From positions 434,001 through 498,000 of the forward strand of contig CBDIDV010000002.1 of assembly GCA_965277875.1 (NCBI GenBank): DNA of 64,000 nt, read 5' to 3'. Within the stretch, counting starts at the first letter, position 1; each line of letters starts with the position of its first letter. Positions 10,429 to 19,669 of the stretch are shown in pieces. The translations under genes and the position numbers were made by a program. The DNA is from CAWFQB01 sp965277875 (lineage in GTDB: Bacteria > Armatimonadota > Chthonomonadetes > Chthonomonadales > Chthonomonadaceae). A model generated the notes under the pieces. That model had not been told where the DNA came from, ran no database searches, and was given only the letters and a program-made list of their open reading frames with translations.

Positions 10429-12995
10429 AGGATGAAATCCAATTTCTCCGTCCGCAGAAGGTAAGCCTCGGCACGGCGAAGCCTGTGCCGGAGCCGTATG
10501 TTGACTCGCTCTGGGAAGAGTACGCGCAGATCGACATCGCTGACATCGTCGTTGACATTGACGCGCCCGATTTGCAGCCTTCGTACTCGTATCGTGTGCC
10601 GGAAGTTCTGCAAAACACCTTGAATGCAGGAGCATGTGTGCATATTCCGTTTGCGGGGCGCGAAACGCTCGGCTACGTGCTGGGCCGACGCAAACTCGCC
10701 TCCAATGATCCGCTGTGCGGCAAGCTCAAAGAGGTCATCGGCATCGTTCCCGACGCCATTACCATCAACGCGGAACAGCTTCACATCATCCAGTGGATGA
10801 GCCGAAATTATGTGTGTGATCTGCTGTCCGCCCTGCGCTGCGTCGCGCCCGCCACATTGGGCGCGCGCGTAGCGAGCGTGGCCCGCCTTGCCGACCCGAC
10901 CCTGCGCGGCGTGGACGTGGGCGCGAGCATTCCGCAGGCGCACATACTGGAAACCCTGCGTTCGCTCCACGGCGAGGCCGAACTAGACGCTCTGCGCGAG
11001 GCCGCGCACCTGACCAACTTCGCGGGCGCGTATTCCGCCCTGCTAAAAAAGGGCGCAATCATCGAGCAGCGCACGATTGTACGCGCCAAGACAGTAGGCA
11101 AAACCGCAAAAGCATACCGTCTGGGCGCGGCTGCCGAAGTGCTGGGGCAGGCCGGCGGGGCAGGGCGTCGCAGTCCGCAGCAGCAGCGCCTGCTCAATGA
11201 ACTGGTGCAGCGCGCCCGTTTCGAGGAAGGCCCGATGCCCGGCTGGGAACTGCTGCGCGCGGCTCAGGCGAGCGCAGCGTCGCTGCGCGGACTCGTGGAC
11301 AAGGGACTCGTGCAGGCCAGCGAGATCACCGTCCGCCGCGCGCCCACACAGTCTCCCACCGTCTTTACCACGCCGCCCACGCTTACGCCCGGTCAGCAAA
11401 ACGCCGCGAACGGCCTGCGCGAATGCCTGGACAGCGGCGAAACGCAGACCGTGCTGCTGTTCGGCGTCACGGCCAGCGGCAAGACCGAGGTGTACCTGAA
11501 CGCCATCGCGCATTGTCTGGAACAGGGGCGCAGCGCGATTGTGCTTGTGCCGGAAATCGCCCTGACCGGGCAGATCGTGGACGTGTTTATGGCCCGCTTT
11601 GGCGAGCAGGTGGCCGTGCTGCACTCCAAGCTTTCCGAGGGCGAGCGGCACGACGAATGGCGGCGGATGCAGGCCGGCAAGGCGCGTATCGTGGTCGGGG
11701 CCAGGTCGGCTATCTTCGCGCCTGTGCAGAACGTGGGCCTGATCGTGATGGACGAGGAACACGAGGCCTCCTACAAACAGGAAAACACGCCCCGCTACAA
11801 CGCCAAAGACCTCGCCTTTGAGCGCGCCCGCCTGAGCAAAGCCACGCTCGTATTGGGCAGCGCGACACCGTCTCTGGAAAGTTACTATGCGACAAAACAA
11901 AGCCACTTGCCTTCTATTTCCCTGCTCGAAATGCCTGACCGCATTGATAACCGCCCCCTCCCACGCGTCGAGGTGGTGGACTTGCGCGAGGAATTCAAGC
12001 AGCGCAAGGCATTGTTCTCGCAACGGCTCGTAGAAGCGATGACCGACCGGCTGGTCAAGAAGCAGCAGATCATCCTGTTTCTAAATCGGCGGGGGTACGC
12101 GCAGTTCGTGCTGTGCCGTGACTGCGGCTGGACGGCGAAATGCCCCAACTGCGCCGTATCGCTGGCCTTTCACGCTTACGACCGCACCCTCAAGTGCCAT
12201 CACTGCGACTTTGCGGGCCGCGCGCCGGTCGTCTGCCCTGACTGCGGCGGCATGAAGGTCAAGGCGTTCGGCATCGGAACCGAGAAGGTCGAGGAAGAAG
12301 TACGCGCCATTTTCCCGACCGCCCGCGTGGCCCGCATGGATCGGGACACGACCGCGCACAAGGGGGCGCACACGCGCATCGTGCGCGAGTTCAAGCAGGG
12401 CGATGCCGACGTACTTATCGGCACGCAGATGGTCGCCAAAGGCCTGGATTTTCCCAACGTTACGCTCGTGGGCGTCATCAGCGCGGACACGGCCATCAAC
12501 ATGCCGGACTTCCGCGCCGCCGAGCGCACGTTTCAGCTTTTGACGCAGGTGGCGGGCCGGTCGGGGCGGGGACAAACACCCGGCGAGGTCATCATTCAGA
12601 CATTCAGCCCGGATCATTACGCGATCCAGGCCGCCATCCAGCACGATTACCCGCGCTTCTACAAGCAGGAGATTTTGTTCCGGCAGGAACTGAAGTACCC
12701 GCCGTACAGCCGTTTCGTAAACCTCATCTGCGCCGACGAGAACGAGCAAAAGGCCGAGGCGCGGGCCACAAGCCTTGTCGTCGCCCTTGAACGCCTCAAC
12801 CCGCAGGGCGTGGAGATCATCGGCCCCTCCGCCGCCCCCCTCGCCCGTCTAAAAAACCAGTTCCGCTTTCACGTCGCCCTGCGCGCGCCCGTAGATTACC
12901 CGCTGTCCGACCTGGTGCGCGACGCCCTCGCCTGCCTGCCGACTCAAGACCGCCTGGGCCTGCACGTAGACATGGACCCTCTGAGCATGGCCTGA
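10425..12995 (+). CDS. priA: Primosomal protein N' (replication restart helicase PriA)
   Basis: An 856-residue superfamily 2 DNA helicase that reloads the replisome at stalled forks. Walker A is GVTASGKT (about residue 347), the DEAH-box is DEEH, followed by the aromatic-rich loop (ASYKQENTPRYNAKDLA). Four CxxC-type pairs bind zinc (CRDCGW, CPNC, CHHC, CPDCGG; residues about 562-605). The C-terminal helicase half has GTQMVAKGLDFPNVTLVG. The ATG overlaps the plsY stop by 4 nt, implying translational coupling. The gene converges with the minus-strand cassette at 13085-14208. Confidence 0.97.
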   Translation: MKDEIQFLRPQKVSLGTAKPVPEPYVDSLWEEYAQIDIADIVVDIDAPDLQPSYSYRVPEVLQNTLNAGACVHIPFAGRETLGYVLGRRKLASNDPLCGKLKEVIGIVPDAITINAEQLHIIQWMSRNYVCDLLSALRCVAPATLGARVASVARLADPTLRGVDVGASIPQAHILETLRSLHGEAELDALREAAHLTNFAGAYSALLKKGAIIEQRTIVRAKTVGKTAKAYRLGAAAEVLGQAGGAGRRSPQQQRLLNELVQRARFEEGPMPGWELLRAAQASAASLRGLVDKGLVQASEITVRRAPTQSPTVFTTPPTLTPGQQNAANGLRECLDSGETQTVLLFGVTASGKTEVYLNAIAHCLEQGRSAIVLVPEIALTGQIVDVFMARFGEQVAVLHSKLSEGERHDEWRRMQAGKARIVVGARSAIFAPVQNVGLIVMDEEHEASYKQENTPRYNAKDLAFERARLSKATLVLGSATPSLESYYATKQSHLPSISLLEMPDRIDNRPLPRVEVVDLREEFKQRKALFSQRLVEAMTDRLVKKQQIILFLNRRGYAQFVLCRDCGWTAKCPNCAVSLAFHAYDRTLKCHHCDFAGRAPVVCPDCGGMKVKAFGIGTEKVEEEVRAIFPTARVARMDRDTTAHKGAHTRIVREFKQGDADVLIGTQMVAKGLDFPNVTLVGVISADTAINMPDFRAAERTFQLLTQVAGRSGRGQTPGEVIIQTFSPDHYAIQAAIQHDYPRFYKQEILFRQELKYPPYSRFVNLICADENEQKAEARATSLVVALERLNPQGVEIIGPSAAPLARLKNQFRFHVALRAPVDYPLSDLVRDALACLPTQDRLGLHVDMDPLSMA

Positions 12996-13084
12996 CCAAC
13001 GCCTGTTGACGCGCCTAAACACCATTATAAGGCTTGTGCAAGACAGTGACAAATCCTGCCATCACCAATTTAGTTTCAGCGCAT

Positions 13085-13636
13085 CTAACGTGCTGCCGTC
13101 GCTGCTTGTCTCGAATGTGACAAAAACGTCTTCAATTTCTCCATAGAAGCGTTGTTCGCTAGAGGCGAAAGATCGATACCAGACAGCCTTGACTGGAAGA
13201 ATTGCGCATCGTTGTAGGAAGGCAGAATTCTTCCAAGCACTTTTTTGGGTTCCCAATTAGCACTCACAATATCGGTGTCAGAAACAGGTTTGCCGACGAA
13301 GTGTTTTAATATGGAATGTTCCTGAAAAAGCAGGGCTTCTATTTCGGGAACGATGACAGCCACATGGAAATTCCGGTGGATTTTAACCTCACCCAACGAA
13401 CGATGCAAAAAGCGCCTGCGGCTATCAACATTATTAGGGTCTGTGGTGTCGGCGTCAACTACGACGGCGACGTTCGCCTTGTCCTCGATAAGCAGTGTTC
13501 TGGCATAGGAGTCGACTCTCGACCACCCCCCTGCGGCCACAAACTCTATCTGAGGATCGTCATCTGGAATGTTAAGTATGGCTTGCAGCAACAAAACATT
13601 AGCCTGGCTCTGAGTAACTACCTGATATGGTTTCAT
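13085..13636 (-). CDS. TOPRIM-like protein, partner of the adjacent nuclease
   Basis: This 183-residue protein is not in a family I can name. The core NVAVVVDADTTDPNNVDSRR has the D-x-D strand-loop of TOPRIM/OLD-type nucleases, and PEIEALLF supplies a later acidic pair. The N-terminal strand reads YQVVTQSQANVLLLQAIL, where the usual TOPRIM glutamate (as in VEGxSD) appears as Q, so catalysis by the standard mechanism is doubtful. It begins inside the stop codon of the upstream gene (TAATG), so the two are translationally coupled. The pairing with a PD-(D/E)xK protein suggests a defence or DNA-repair module. That is inference. Confidence 0.6.
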   Translation of the reverse strand: MKPYQVVTQSQANVLLLQAILNIPDDDPQIEFVAAGGWSRVDSYARTLLIEDKANVAVVVDADTTDPNNVDSRRRFLHRSLGEVKIHRNFHVAVIVPEIEALLFQEHSILKHFVGKPVSDTDIVSANWEPKKVLGRILPSYNDAQFFQSRLSGIDLSPLANNASMEKLKTFLSHSRQAATAAR

Positions 13637-14208
13637 TATAGTCTTCCCTTGATGTCAAAATCTGGCATACCATAAATGGTCGCTGCGCGAAACTTGAGAT
13701 GCAGCGCTTTGCACATCCCCTGCGTCGGTGAATTGTTCGTGAGGGGCGTTGCCTGCGCCTGCAGCGCCTCTTCTAGTTCTTCCACCTCCCACAGCAGGAT
13801 ATGCAGCGGGTTCATCATGCGCGTCAGGTCTTTCATTGGAACGCTAAAATTGCTGCGTCCAAATACAATGCCCATCGTGCTAGAAGGACGACGCATAAGC
13901 TGATTACGCATTTTTGCAATCGGTTCAATGTTCAAAGGATCTTTGTAATCCTTTGACTCAATCAAAAATGTCGTGTTTTGGAAGTGAACTGCGCCGTCGA
14001 TTTGTTCAATCGTGTGGCCGGAAAAACCGACCTCATAGGGCCATTCAACTTCCGCGCCATCCAGTTCAAAGCCGCGCAGAACAAGATGCTCGAATGCCTT
14101 GCCTTTCGCCCATCCTGCAGGTGTTCTGCCCGCGCGAATGTCTTGCAGCAAAGTGACAAGTTGATTGGAGTTGTAGCTGCGAACTCTGGTGACGTAATCT
14201 ATTGCCAT
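13636..14208 (-). CDS. PD-(D/E)xK nuclease-fold protein (Mrr/NERD-like)
   Basis: A 190-residue protein. GKAFEHLVLRGFEL supplies the helix-1 glutamate. EQIDGAVHFQNTTFLIESKDYK gives the D...E-x-K active-site pattern, and a QLMRRPSSTMGIVF strand-helix follows, as in restriction-endonuclease-like folds. The N-terminal lead-in (RAGRTPAGWAKGKAFEHLV) also matches this class. It is the first gene of a two-gene minus-strand cassette with the TOPRIM-like protein. No methyltransferase is adjacent, so it is not a simple restriction-modification system. An AT-rich stretch at 14225-14240 could hold its promoter and that of the divergent DUF2278 gene. Confidence 0.65.
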   Translation of the reverse strand: MAIDYVTRVRSYNSNQLVTLLQDIRAGRTPAGWAKGKAFEHLVLRGFELDGAEVEWPYEVGFSGHTIEQIDGAVHFQNTTFLIESKDYKDPLNIEPIAKMRNQLMRRPSSTMGIVFGRSNFSVPMKDLTRMMNPLHILLWEVEELEEALQAQATPLTNNSPTQGMCKALHLKFRAATIYGMPDFDIKGRL

Positions 14209-14281
14209 GTGACCTGCCTGATTGCTGTCAACATTATACCTATGTGTATGGCCTTGCCGCTACGTCCTAAAGGAGAACCTT

Positions 14282-14911
14282 ATGCCCGAACTTGCTGCCG
14301 CGCATCCATTGTTTGTACATGTCAAACGTGCGCTGGGGCATCTTACGCCGAACGTGTTTGGCGAGCTTGTGGGCGTCTTTGATCATGCCACGACGACGCC
14401 GGAAGGCAAGAACCGGCCTGACAACAACCACGTTTATCTGTGGATACGCGTCGCGAGCGGGCCGTTCGCGGGCGCGTTTGAGTGCGCCGTCAATATCCAT
14501 TCGACGGACGGCTCCCTTGTGCAGTACAGCGACATGCTGGAAGATCGAACGGGCAAACCGGTTCCCGGCGGGGGGTTCACCAAAACGCCCCTGTCGTATG
14601 CCGCACTCGGCGTCACGCAAGCCAACTTCAAGAGTATTCAGGACGGCGACCTGCACACTCTGCTGACAGGTTATGCCCAGACGTGCGACCACATGGCCGC
14701 GTTCGGGCATACCTACTCGGACGGAACCGGCCTGCATGATGTGCATCAGAACTCCGGCGAACCCGGCGGCAGCGGGCATCCCGATCAGACCGGGCAGGAC
14801 GGCGCGCTCGTGTTCTACTTCAACAGCGCGGCGCAGGGAAATACACAGGGCAGTCCGAAACCTTACGCCCGCTGGGTGCTTGTCAAATTCGCCACGCAAT
14901 CGCTGCCGTAG
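14282..14911 (+). CDS. DUF2278 (YukJ-like) family protein
   Basis: ATG at 14282 follows AAAGGAGAACC and gives 209 residues. The family hallmark GLHDVHQNSGEPG...GQDGALVFYF is near residues 145-175, with W-x-LVKFATQSLP close to the end. The N-terminal half has the VYLWIRVASG...ECAVNIHS strands. DUF2278 proteins are small cytosolic beta-rich proteins of unknown biochemical role. The gene diverges from the nuclease cassette and converges on the histidine kinase 28 nt downstream. Confidence 0.8.
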   Translation: MPELAAAHPLFVHVKRALGHLTPNVFGELVGVFDHATTTPEGKNRPDNNHVYLWIRVASGPFAGAFECAVNIHSTDGSLVQYSDMLEDRTGKPVPGGGFTKTPLSYAALGVTQANFKSIQDGDLHTLLTGYAQTCDHMAAFGHTYSDGTGLHDVHQNSGEPGGSGHPDQTGQDGALVFYFNSAAQGNTQGSPKPYARWVLVKFATQSLP

Positions 14912-14938
14912 AGGGAAGCGGCCAGAAAGAGCAGGCGA

Positions 14939-16456
14939 TCAGATAATCGATTCGTCAGTGGGTAAGGGGTACATAATGGGGAAAGTGCAGACGACACAGC
15001 CGCCGCCGTCCGGGGCGTTCTCGAAGCGCACGTCGCCGCGCAGGTCCCAGCGGGCCGCGCTGTCTATGAGTTCCAGGCCCGTGTTGGCGGCTGTGCGGGG
15101 ATCGAAGTTCGGGGGAAAGCCGCCGCCGTCGTCGCGTATGGTCAGGTTTGCCCATCCTTCTACGACCGCAAGCGTGATGTAAACGTTGCCCTTGCTGTGC
15201 TTGATGGCGTTGCTCACGCACTCGTTGACGAGCAGGGCCAGACTCGCGGCCTTTTGTATGTCTATGGGGAAATCCTGAATGTCGGCATGAAGCGCGCGTC
15301 CGCCGCTCACCTGCTCTAAAGACGGCACTAGGCGCGACATCACATCGGCGGCGGAGATGTGCGTTTGCTCGGAGTCCTCCTTTACCTGCTGCGTGAGCAT
15401 ATCATGAATGGAGGCCAGGGCGCGCGCGTGATTTTTGATGCGCTGCAATGCGGGGCTGAACCCCTGCTCGTCCTGTATCTCCACAAGCGCGGCGATCACC
15501 TGAAGATTGTTCTTGACGCGATGATGCGTTTCGCGCATCGAGCGCAGCAGGCGGGCGTTGAGCGTTTCAATATGCCGTTGGTTGACTCGCAGTTCCTCCT
15601 CGGCGCGCACCTGATCCGTAATATCCACTTCGGCCACGACCCCGGCAATGATAATCCCCTCGGCATCGTAGACCGGGGCGGCGCTGTTGAGGATAACGCG
15701 CCAGCCCCGGCCATCGAAGGTTTCGATCTCCGCCATGTCGCCGGGGCAGTTTTCGCCGCGCAGGGCGCGGGCCATCGCCCACTCTTCCGGCAGGATGCGC
15801 TCCCCGCTCTCATACCAGTAGCCGACATACTCCCCGTAACCCGCCACCCCGGCGGCCATGACCGCCCCGCCCCATATCTGCTCGAATGCTTTGTTGCAGC
15901 GCAGGATCTTGCCCTGCGCGTCGGCGATGATGATACCGGCAGGCATGGCGTCTAAGATGGCGTCGAGCAGCAGGCGTTCGCGCTGCGCTTGGGCGCGGGC
16001 CTCGGCGAACTGCTCTTCCGCATTGCGCTTATCCGTAATATCAATGACCACGCCGGCCATACTGATCGGAGTGCCGGCCTCATCAAAACTGGCATTGCCG
16101 CGCGCCGCGATCCAAAAATACTCGCCGTCAGGACGTATCAGCCGAAATTCGATGTCATAACGCGTCCCGTTGGCGACAGAGTCTGCAATCGCAGCCGTCA
16201 CGCGTTTCAAATCGTCGGAGTGAATAGGGCGCAGGTAACTTGCCAGTGGGCCGCCATCGGCTTCCTCCGGGGAAACGGAGAAGAAGCGGGCCATTACACG
16301 GTCGGCCTCAACGCGATCATGTACGGTGTCGAAGAACCAGGTTCCGATGTCGGCGTCTTCGAGGGCGGCTTTCAGGCGCGTATATTCTTCCCGCAGACTC
16401 TGCTCCTGATTTTCACCGGTTGAAAGGCCGTGTGCGTCCGGGATGGGGTTTAACAT
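14939..16456 (-). CDS. PAS-domain sensor histidine kinase, HisKA_2 type
   Basis: This 505-residue soluble kinase has no membrane segment. A PAS/PAC domain (residues about 25-145, ending AGVVIDITDKRNAEEQF) is followed by a second PAS (about 165-290, ending AEVDITDQVRAEEEL). Then comes an HisKA_2 dimerisation helix with the phospho-acceptor in ETHHRVKNNLQVIAAL, and an HATPase with N-box NECVSNAIKH and G-box DDGGGFP. HisKA_2/HWE kinases often signal to stand-alone receivers or general-stress regulators. No response regulator is adjacent. GGAG upstream of the ATG supports the start. The stimulus is unknown; the PAS domains may bind a cofactor. Confidence 0.88.
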   Translation of the reverse strand: MLNPIPDAHGLSTGENQEQSLREEYTRLKAALEDADIGTWFFDTVHDRVEADRVMARFFSVSPEEADGGPLASYLRPIHSDDLKRVTAAIADSVANGTRYDIEFRLIRPDGEYFWIAARGNASFDEAGTPISMAGVVIDITDKRNAEEQFAEARAQAQRERLLLDAILDAMPAGIIIADAQGKILRCNKAFEQIWGGAVMAAGVAGYGEYVGYWYESGERILPEEWAMARALRGENCPGDMAEIETFDGRGWRVILNSAAPVYDAEGIIIAGVVAEVDITDQVRAEEELRVNQRHIETLNARLLRSMRETHHRVKNNLQVIAALVEIQDEQGFSPALQRIKNHARALASIHDMLTQQVKEDSEQTHISAADVMSRLVPSLEQVSGGRALHADIQDFPIDIQKAASLALLVNECVSNAIKHSKGNVYITLAVVEGWANLTIRDDGGGFPPNFDPRTAANTGLELIDSAARWDLRGDVRFENAPDGGGCVVCTFPIMYPLPTDESII

Positions 16457-16671
16457 CGTGGCAATAACTCCTTACGTCATTATACACTGCCATGCCGCTG
16501 ACCGTTCCCGCGTTCCTCCACGCCGTCCTCGCCCTCTGTTTTCCTCCCGCATCACGATGTTTACCGACGCTCTCTTGTTCGACTGCGCGTGATAAGCCGC
16601 TCACACCCTGCCGCTGTTGTAGTCATGCTGTAACAATGCTGCAACCCGCCTACTCAGGCAGCGCGTTCTCA

Positions 16672-16680
16672 TGGTATAAT
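16672..16680 (+). promoter_or_regulatory. Extended -10 promoter element
   Basis: TGG precedes a consensus TATAAT (16675-16680), the extended -10 form that does not need a good -35; none is seen. It lies about 310 nt before the PIN-TRAM gene. The rest of 16457-16992 has no convincing gene: the open frame from 16492 is low in family similarity and lacks a ribosome site. Confidence 0.5.
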
Positions 16681-16992
16681 GGCAGGCAGGACAGCCGCGC
16701 GGCTGCCGACCGCGGGTTCCTCTTCGCCGTTACCTCATCGTTAACCCAGGGGCCTTTTTTCACGATACCCATACTTAGACGTTATTCACAATTACTTTCC
16801 ATTTACACGCTGTTCAGTTTGCCACGCACAGGAACTGTTCCACAGCATTCGCCCGTATCGGCGCAATCGTCCGCTGCAATGTCGCAGGGGCAGGCCGGAA
16901 GTCGGGCAGGATTCCCAAATTACACACTTTTCCGCTTTCATCAAAGAACGTTCCCGCAACGGCGCGGGACAGGCAGGACAAATAATTTCATT

Positions 16993-18258
16993 ATGGTACG
17001 CCAGAACTTCAAGCAATTATTCAGCATCGCTGTCGCGCTGATACTGGGCGCGTTGGGCCTTGCCATCGGCTTCGCGCTGCAAAGCTACATTCGCAACGCC
17101 GACGCGGGAACCACGCTCGGCCTGTTTCACGAAACGATGGGCAGCCATCCCTACTATCAGGGCGCGCTGGTCGCGAGCCTGGGCATGATCGGTCTGCTTA
17201 TCGGCGTCGTCCTGGCCCCCAAAGTGGCCGAGCGCCTGATTGACGCGGGCAACTCGGTCGAACGCATGTCGGCCAAAGACAAGATCGCGGTCGGCATCGG
17301 CACGTTCCTGGGCCTGATGCTGTCGCTCCCCGTGCTGTTCACCCTCCTCAGTTTGTCACCCTCCGCGCTTTGGAAGATTATCAGCGTTCTCGTGTCGGCC
17401 CTGCTCGCGGTCGCCTTTGTGTACCTGGGCGTGCGCGGCGTCACGAGCATGAAGGACGAACTGCGCTTTGTCGGGCCTGCCGCCATCCCCGAACCCGAAG
17501 AGACCAACCCTACGGCCAACTGCAAAATCCTGGACACGAACGTCATCATTGACGGGCGTATCGCGGACGTGTGCCGCACGGGATTTCTGGAAGGGCCGCT
17601 GTACGTGCCGGGGTTCGTTTTGGAAGAATTGCAGCACATCGCGGATTCGGGAGACGGCCTGAAACGGGCGCGCGGGCGGCGCGGCCTGGACATTCTTAAC
17701 ACGATGCAAAAGGAACTGCCCTTAGTCGTGCGAAGCTGGGACAAGGCGCTGGATAAGGCGTACCAGAACGAGGAAGTGGATACCAAACTGGTGCGGCTGG
17801 CAAAGGCGCTCGAAGGTATGATCGTTACCAACGACTTCAACCTGAACAAGGTCGCCATTTTGCAGGGTGTGCAGGTGCTGAACGTCAACGAACTGTCGAA
17901 CGCGCTCAAGCCGGTCGTGCTGCCCGGCGAGATCATGGTAGTCGGTATCGTGAAAGAGGGCAAGGAACCCAATCAGGGTGTGGCCTATCTGGACGACGGC
18001 ACGATGATCGTGGTCGAGGACGGGCGCAAGTATATCGGCGGTACGCAGGGCGTGACCGTGACCAGTGTGCTGCAAACATCGGCGGGCAAGATGATCTTCG
18101 CCCGTGTGCGCACGGATGACGATGGAGAGGGCTACGATTACAATGGAGGACGGTCAGCAGGCGAGCGGGGCGAAAACGGCAGCAACGGCAGCGGCAACTA
18201 TCAGACCAACAGTGGCAGTGGTTTTACCCGGCGCGGGCCTGGCAAAAAGGTTCGGTAG
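16993..18258 (+). CDS. PIN-TRAM membrane protein (YacL/PilT N-terminal family)
   Basis: The 421 residues match the YacL family layout. About four N-terminal membrane helices (residues 1-150) are followed by a PIN ribonuclease-like domain beginning CKILDTNVIIDGRIAD, with later acidic residues in VDTKLVRLAKA and TNDFNLNK. Then comes a TRAM RNA-binding domain (PGEIMVVGIVKEGKEPNQGVAYLDD). A low-complexity Gly/Asn/Ser tail ends the protein. The start at ATG 16993 is chosen because the family begins at the first membrane helix; longer frames upstream look non-coding. The coding 3' end overlaps the start region of ispDF in another frame. In other bacteria this gene often sits beside ispD/ispF, as here. 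Confidence 0.85.
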   Translation: MVRQNFKQLFSIAVALILGALGLAIGFALQSYIRNADAGTTLGLFHETMGSHPYYQGALVASLGMIGLLIGVVLAPKVAERLIDAGNSVERMSAKDKIAVGIGTFLGLMLSLPVLFTLLSLSPSALWKIISVLVSALLAVAFVYLGVRGVTSMKDELRFVGPAAIPEPEETNPTANCKILDTNVIIDGRIADVCRTGFLEGPLYVPGFVLEELQHIADSGDGLKRARGRRGLDILNTMQKELPLVVRSWDKALDKAYQNEEVDTKLVRLAKALEGMIVTNDFNLNKVAILQGVQVLNVNELSNALKPVVLPGEIMVVGIVKEGKEPNQGVAYLDDGTMIVVEDGRKYIGGTQGVTVTSVLQTSAGKMIFARVRTDDDGEGYDYNGGRSAGERGENGSNGSGNYQTNSGSGFTRRGPGKKVR

Positions 18259-19531
18259 CGACCAGAACAAAATCTGGGCCACGCTTGCGGGCCGCAGCGT
18301 CCTCGAATGGACGCTGCAGGCGTTTCAGGATCATGCGGGCGTGGACAGCATCACGCTCGTCGGCAGCGCGGACGATCTGGCGCGGCTGCGCGAAATCGCA
18401 AGTGGTTTCGCCAAAGCGCAGACGGTCGTAGAGGGCGGCGCGACGCGGGCCGCATCCGTCCGTAACGGCCTGAACGCCGTGCCTGCCGACTCCGATTTGA
18501 TACTTGTCCACGATGCCGCGCGCCCGCTTATCTCGTCGAGTGTGATAGACCGTGTGATCGAAGCCACGGCCCGCGTCGGGTGTGCGGTTCCGGGCCTGCC
18601 GCTTTCCGACACGGTCAAGCGCGTGGATGCAGGCGGTCTTGTACGTGCCACCATCCCGCGAACATTGACGAAAGCCGGTGAAATGCTGGCGGGCCTGACG
18701 ACCGTGCAGACGCCGCAGGGCGCGCGCACCCTCCTGCTCAAACAGGCGTATGCCCGCTACGATTGGGCGCAGGGCGAGCCGACCGACGAGGCTTCTTTGA
18801 TCGAGGCGCTAGGCGAGCCGGTTCAGGTGGTAGCGGGCGAGGCCATCAACATCAAAATCACGCGCCCCGAAGATATACAAATGGCGGAGCGTCTGGGGGC
18901 GGAGTTGTTTGCCGCGTCGGGCGCATACGGCCTGACGACTGAAGCGACGGGCTTGAACGCAGACACAACGCAGACCGCAGCACCTGGCGACGCGAAGCAG
19001 ACGAACACTTTACAAAGCGCCTCCGCGTCCAGTTCATTCCCCGAATATCGCACCGGGTTCGGGTACGACGTACACGCGTTCGCGGGCGTCCACGCGAACC
19101 GCAGGCTGTTCCTGGGCGGCGTGGAAATCCCACATGACCGGGGATTGGACGGACACAGCGACGCCGACGTTCTGCTGCACGCCGTTTGCGATGCTCTGCT
19201 GGGCGCGGCCTCGCTGGGTGACATCGGAATTCTGTTCCCCAACACGGACGACACCTACAAAGGGATCGCCAGCCTGAAACTGCTGCAAATCTGCGCCCAA
19301 CGGCTGAACGAAGCGGGCTGGCGCGTGGTCAATGTAGACGCTACCGTTGTGGCCGAAGCGCCGAAACTCATGCCGCACCGCGTTACAATGCAGCAGACAA
19401 TGGCGTCGTGCCTGGGCATCGAGGCCGACCGCATCAGCGTCAAGGCCACCACATCCGAACAACTGGGCTTCATCGGACGCCGCGAAGGCATCGAAGCCAG
19501 CGCCATCGCCACCGTTGTACGTTCCTCATAG
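18143..19531 (+). CDS. ispDF: Fused IspD-IspF, isoprenoid (MEP pathway) enzyme
   Basis: The first half is IspD (cytidylyl transfer to methylerythritol phosphate). It has the nucleotide-binding PGAGLAKRFGSDQNK loop, where the usual P-K is N-K, LVHDAARPLIS, and TPQGARTLLL. After a Thr/Ala-rich linker (about residues 260-295), IspF (cyclodiphosphate synthase) follows with metal ligands GYDVHAF and GHSDADVLLHAV, GDIGILFPNTD, and VKATTSEQLGF. The protein thus covers steps 3 and 5 of the MEP pathway. ATG 18143 has GGAGAGG 12 nt upstream and overlaps the PIN-TRAM gene by 116 nt. GTG codons near 18212-18218, just before the IspD core, are alternatives giving a smaller overlap. Confidence 0.93.
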   Translation: MEDGQQASGAKTAATAAATIRPTVAVVLPGAGLAKRFGSDQNKIWATLAGRSVLEWTLQAFQDHAGVDSITLVGSADDLARLREIASGFAKAQTVVEGGATRAASVRNGLNAVPADSDLILVHDAARPLISSSVIDRVIEATARVGCAVPGLPLSDTVKRVDAGGLVRATIPRTLTKAGEMLAGLTTVQTPQGARTLLLKQAYARYDWAQGEPTDEASLIEALGEPVQVVAGEAINIKITRPEDIQMAERLGAELFAASGAYGLTTEATGLNADTTQTAAPGDAKQTNTLQSASASSSFPEYRTGFGYDVHAFAGVHANRRLFLGGVEIPHDRGLDGHSDADVLLHAVCDALLGAASLGDIGILFPNTDDTYKGIASLKLLQICAQRLNEAGWRVVNVDATVVAEAPKLMPHRVTMQQTMASCLGIEADRISVKATTSEQLGFIGRREGIEASAIATVVRSS

Positions 19532-19538
19532 CGCGTCT

Positions 19539-19649
19539 CAACCAAAACGTACCGCAGATGAAGCGGATGAAACAGATAAACGCGGATTATCTTTTGGATT
19601 GTCTGCGTCCATCTGTTTCATCCGCCCGATCTGCGGTACGTTTTGGTTG
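19539..19649. repeat. Large palindrome, family A, between convergent ispDF and pdxS
   Basis: Arms 19539-19577 and 19611-19649 are complementary over 39 nt with three mismatches. The core (GGATGAAACAGAT, then CGCGGATTATCTTTTGGATT) is shared with the palindrome at 34658-34754, while the outer arms differ between the two and still pair. It may serve as a two-way terminator for the converging genes. Confidence 0.85.
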
Positions 19650-19669
19650 CGTATGCGGTATGTTTTTGT

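Noticed and set aside
16492..16992. N-terminal extension of 167 codons on the PIN-TRAM gene
   Set aside because: The family begins at the first membrane helix. The extension has no similarity pattern and contains a promoter-like TGG-TATAAT.
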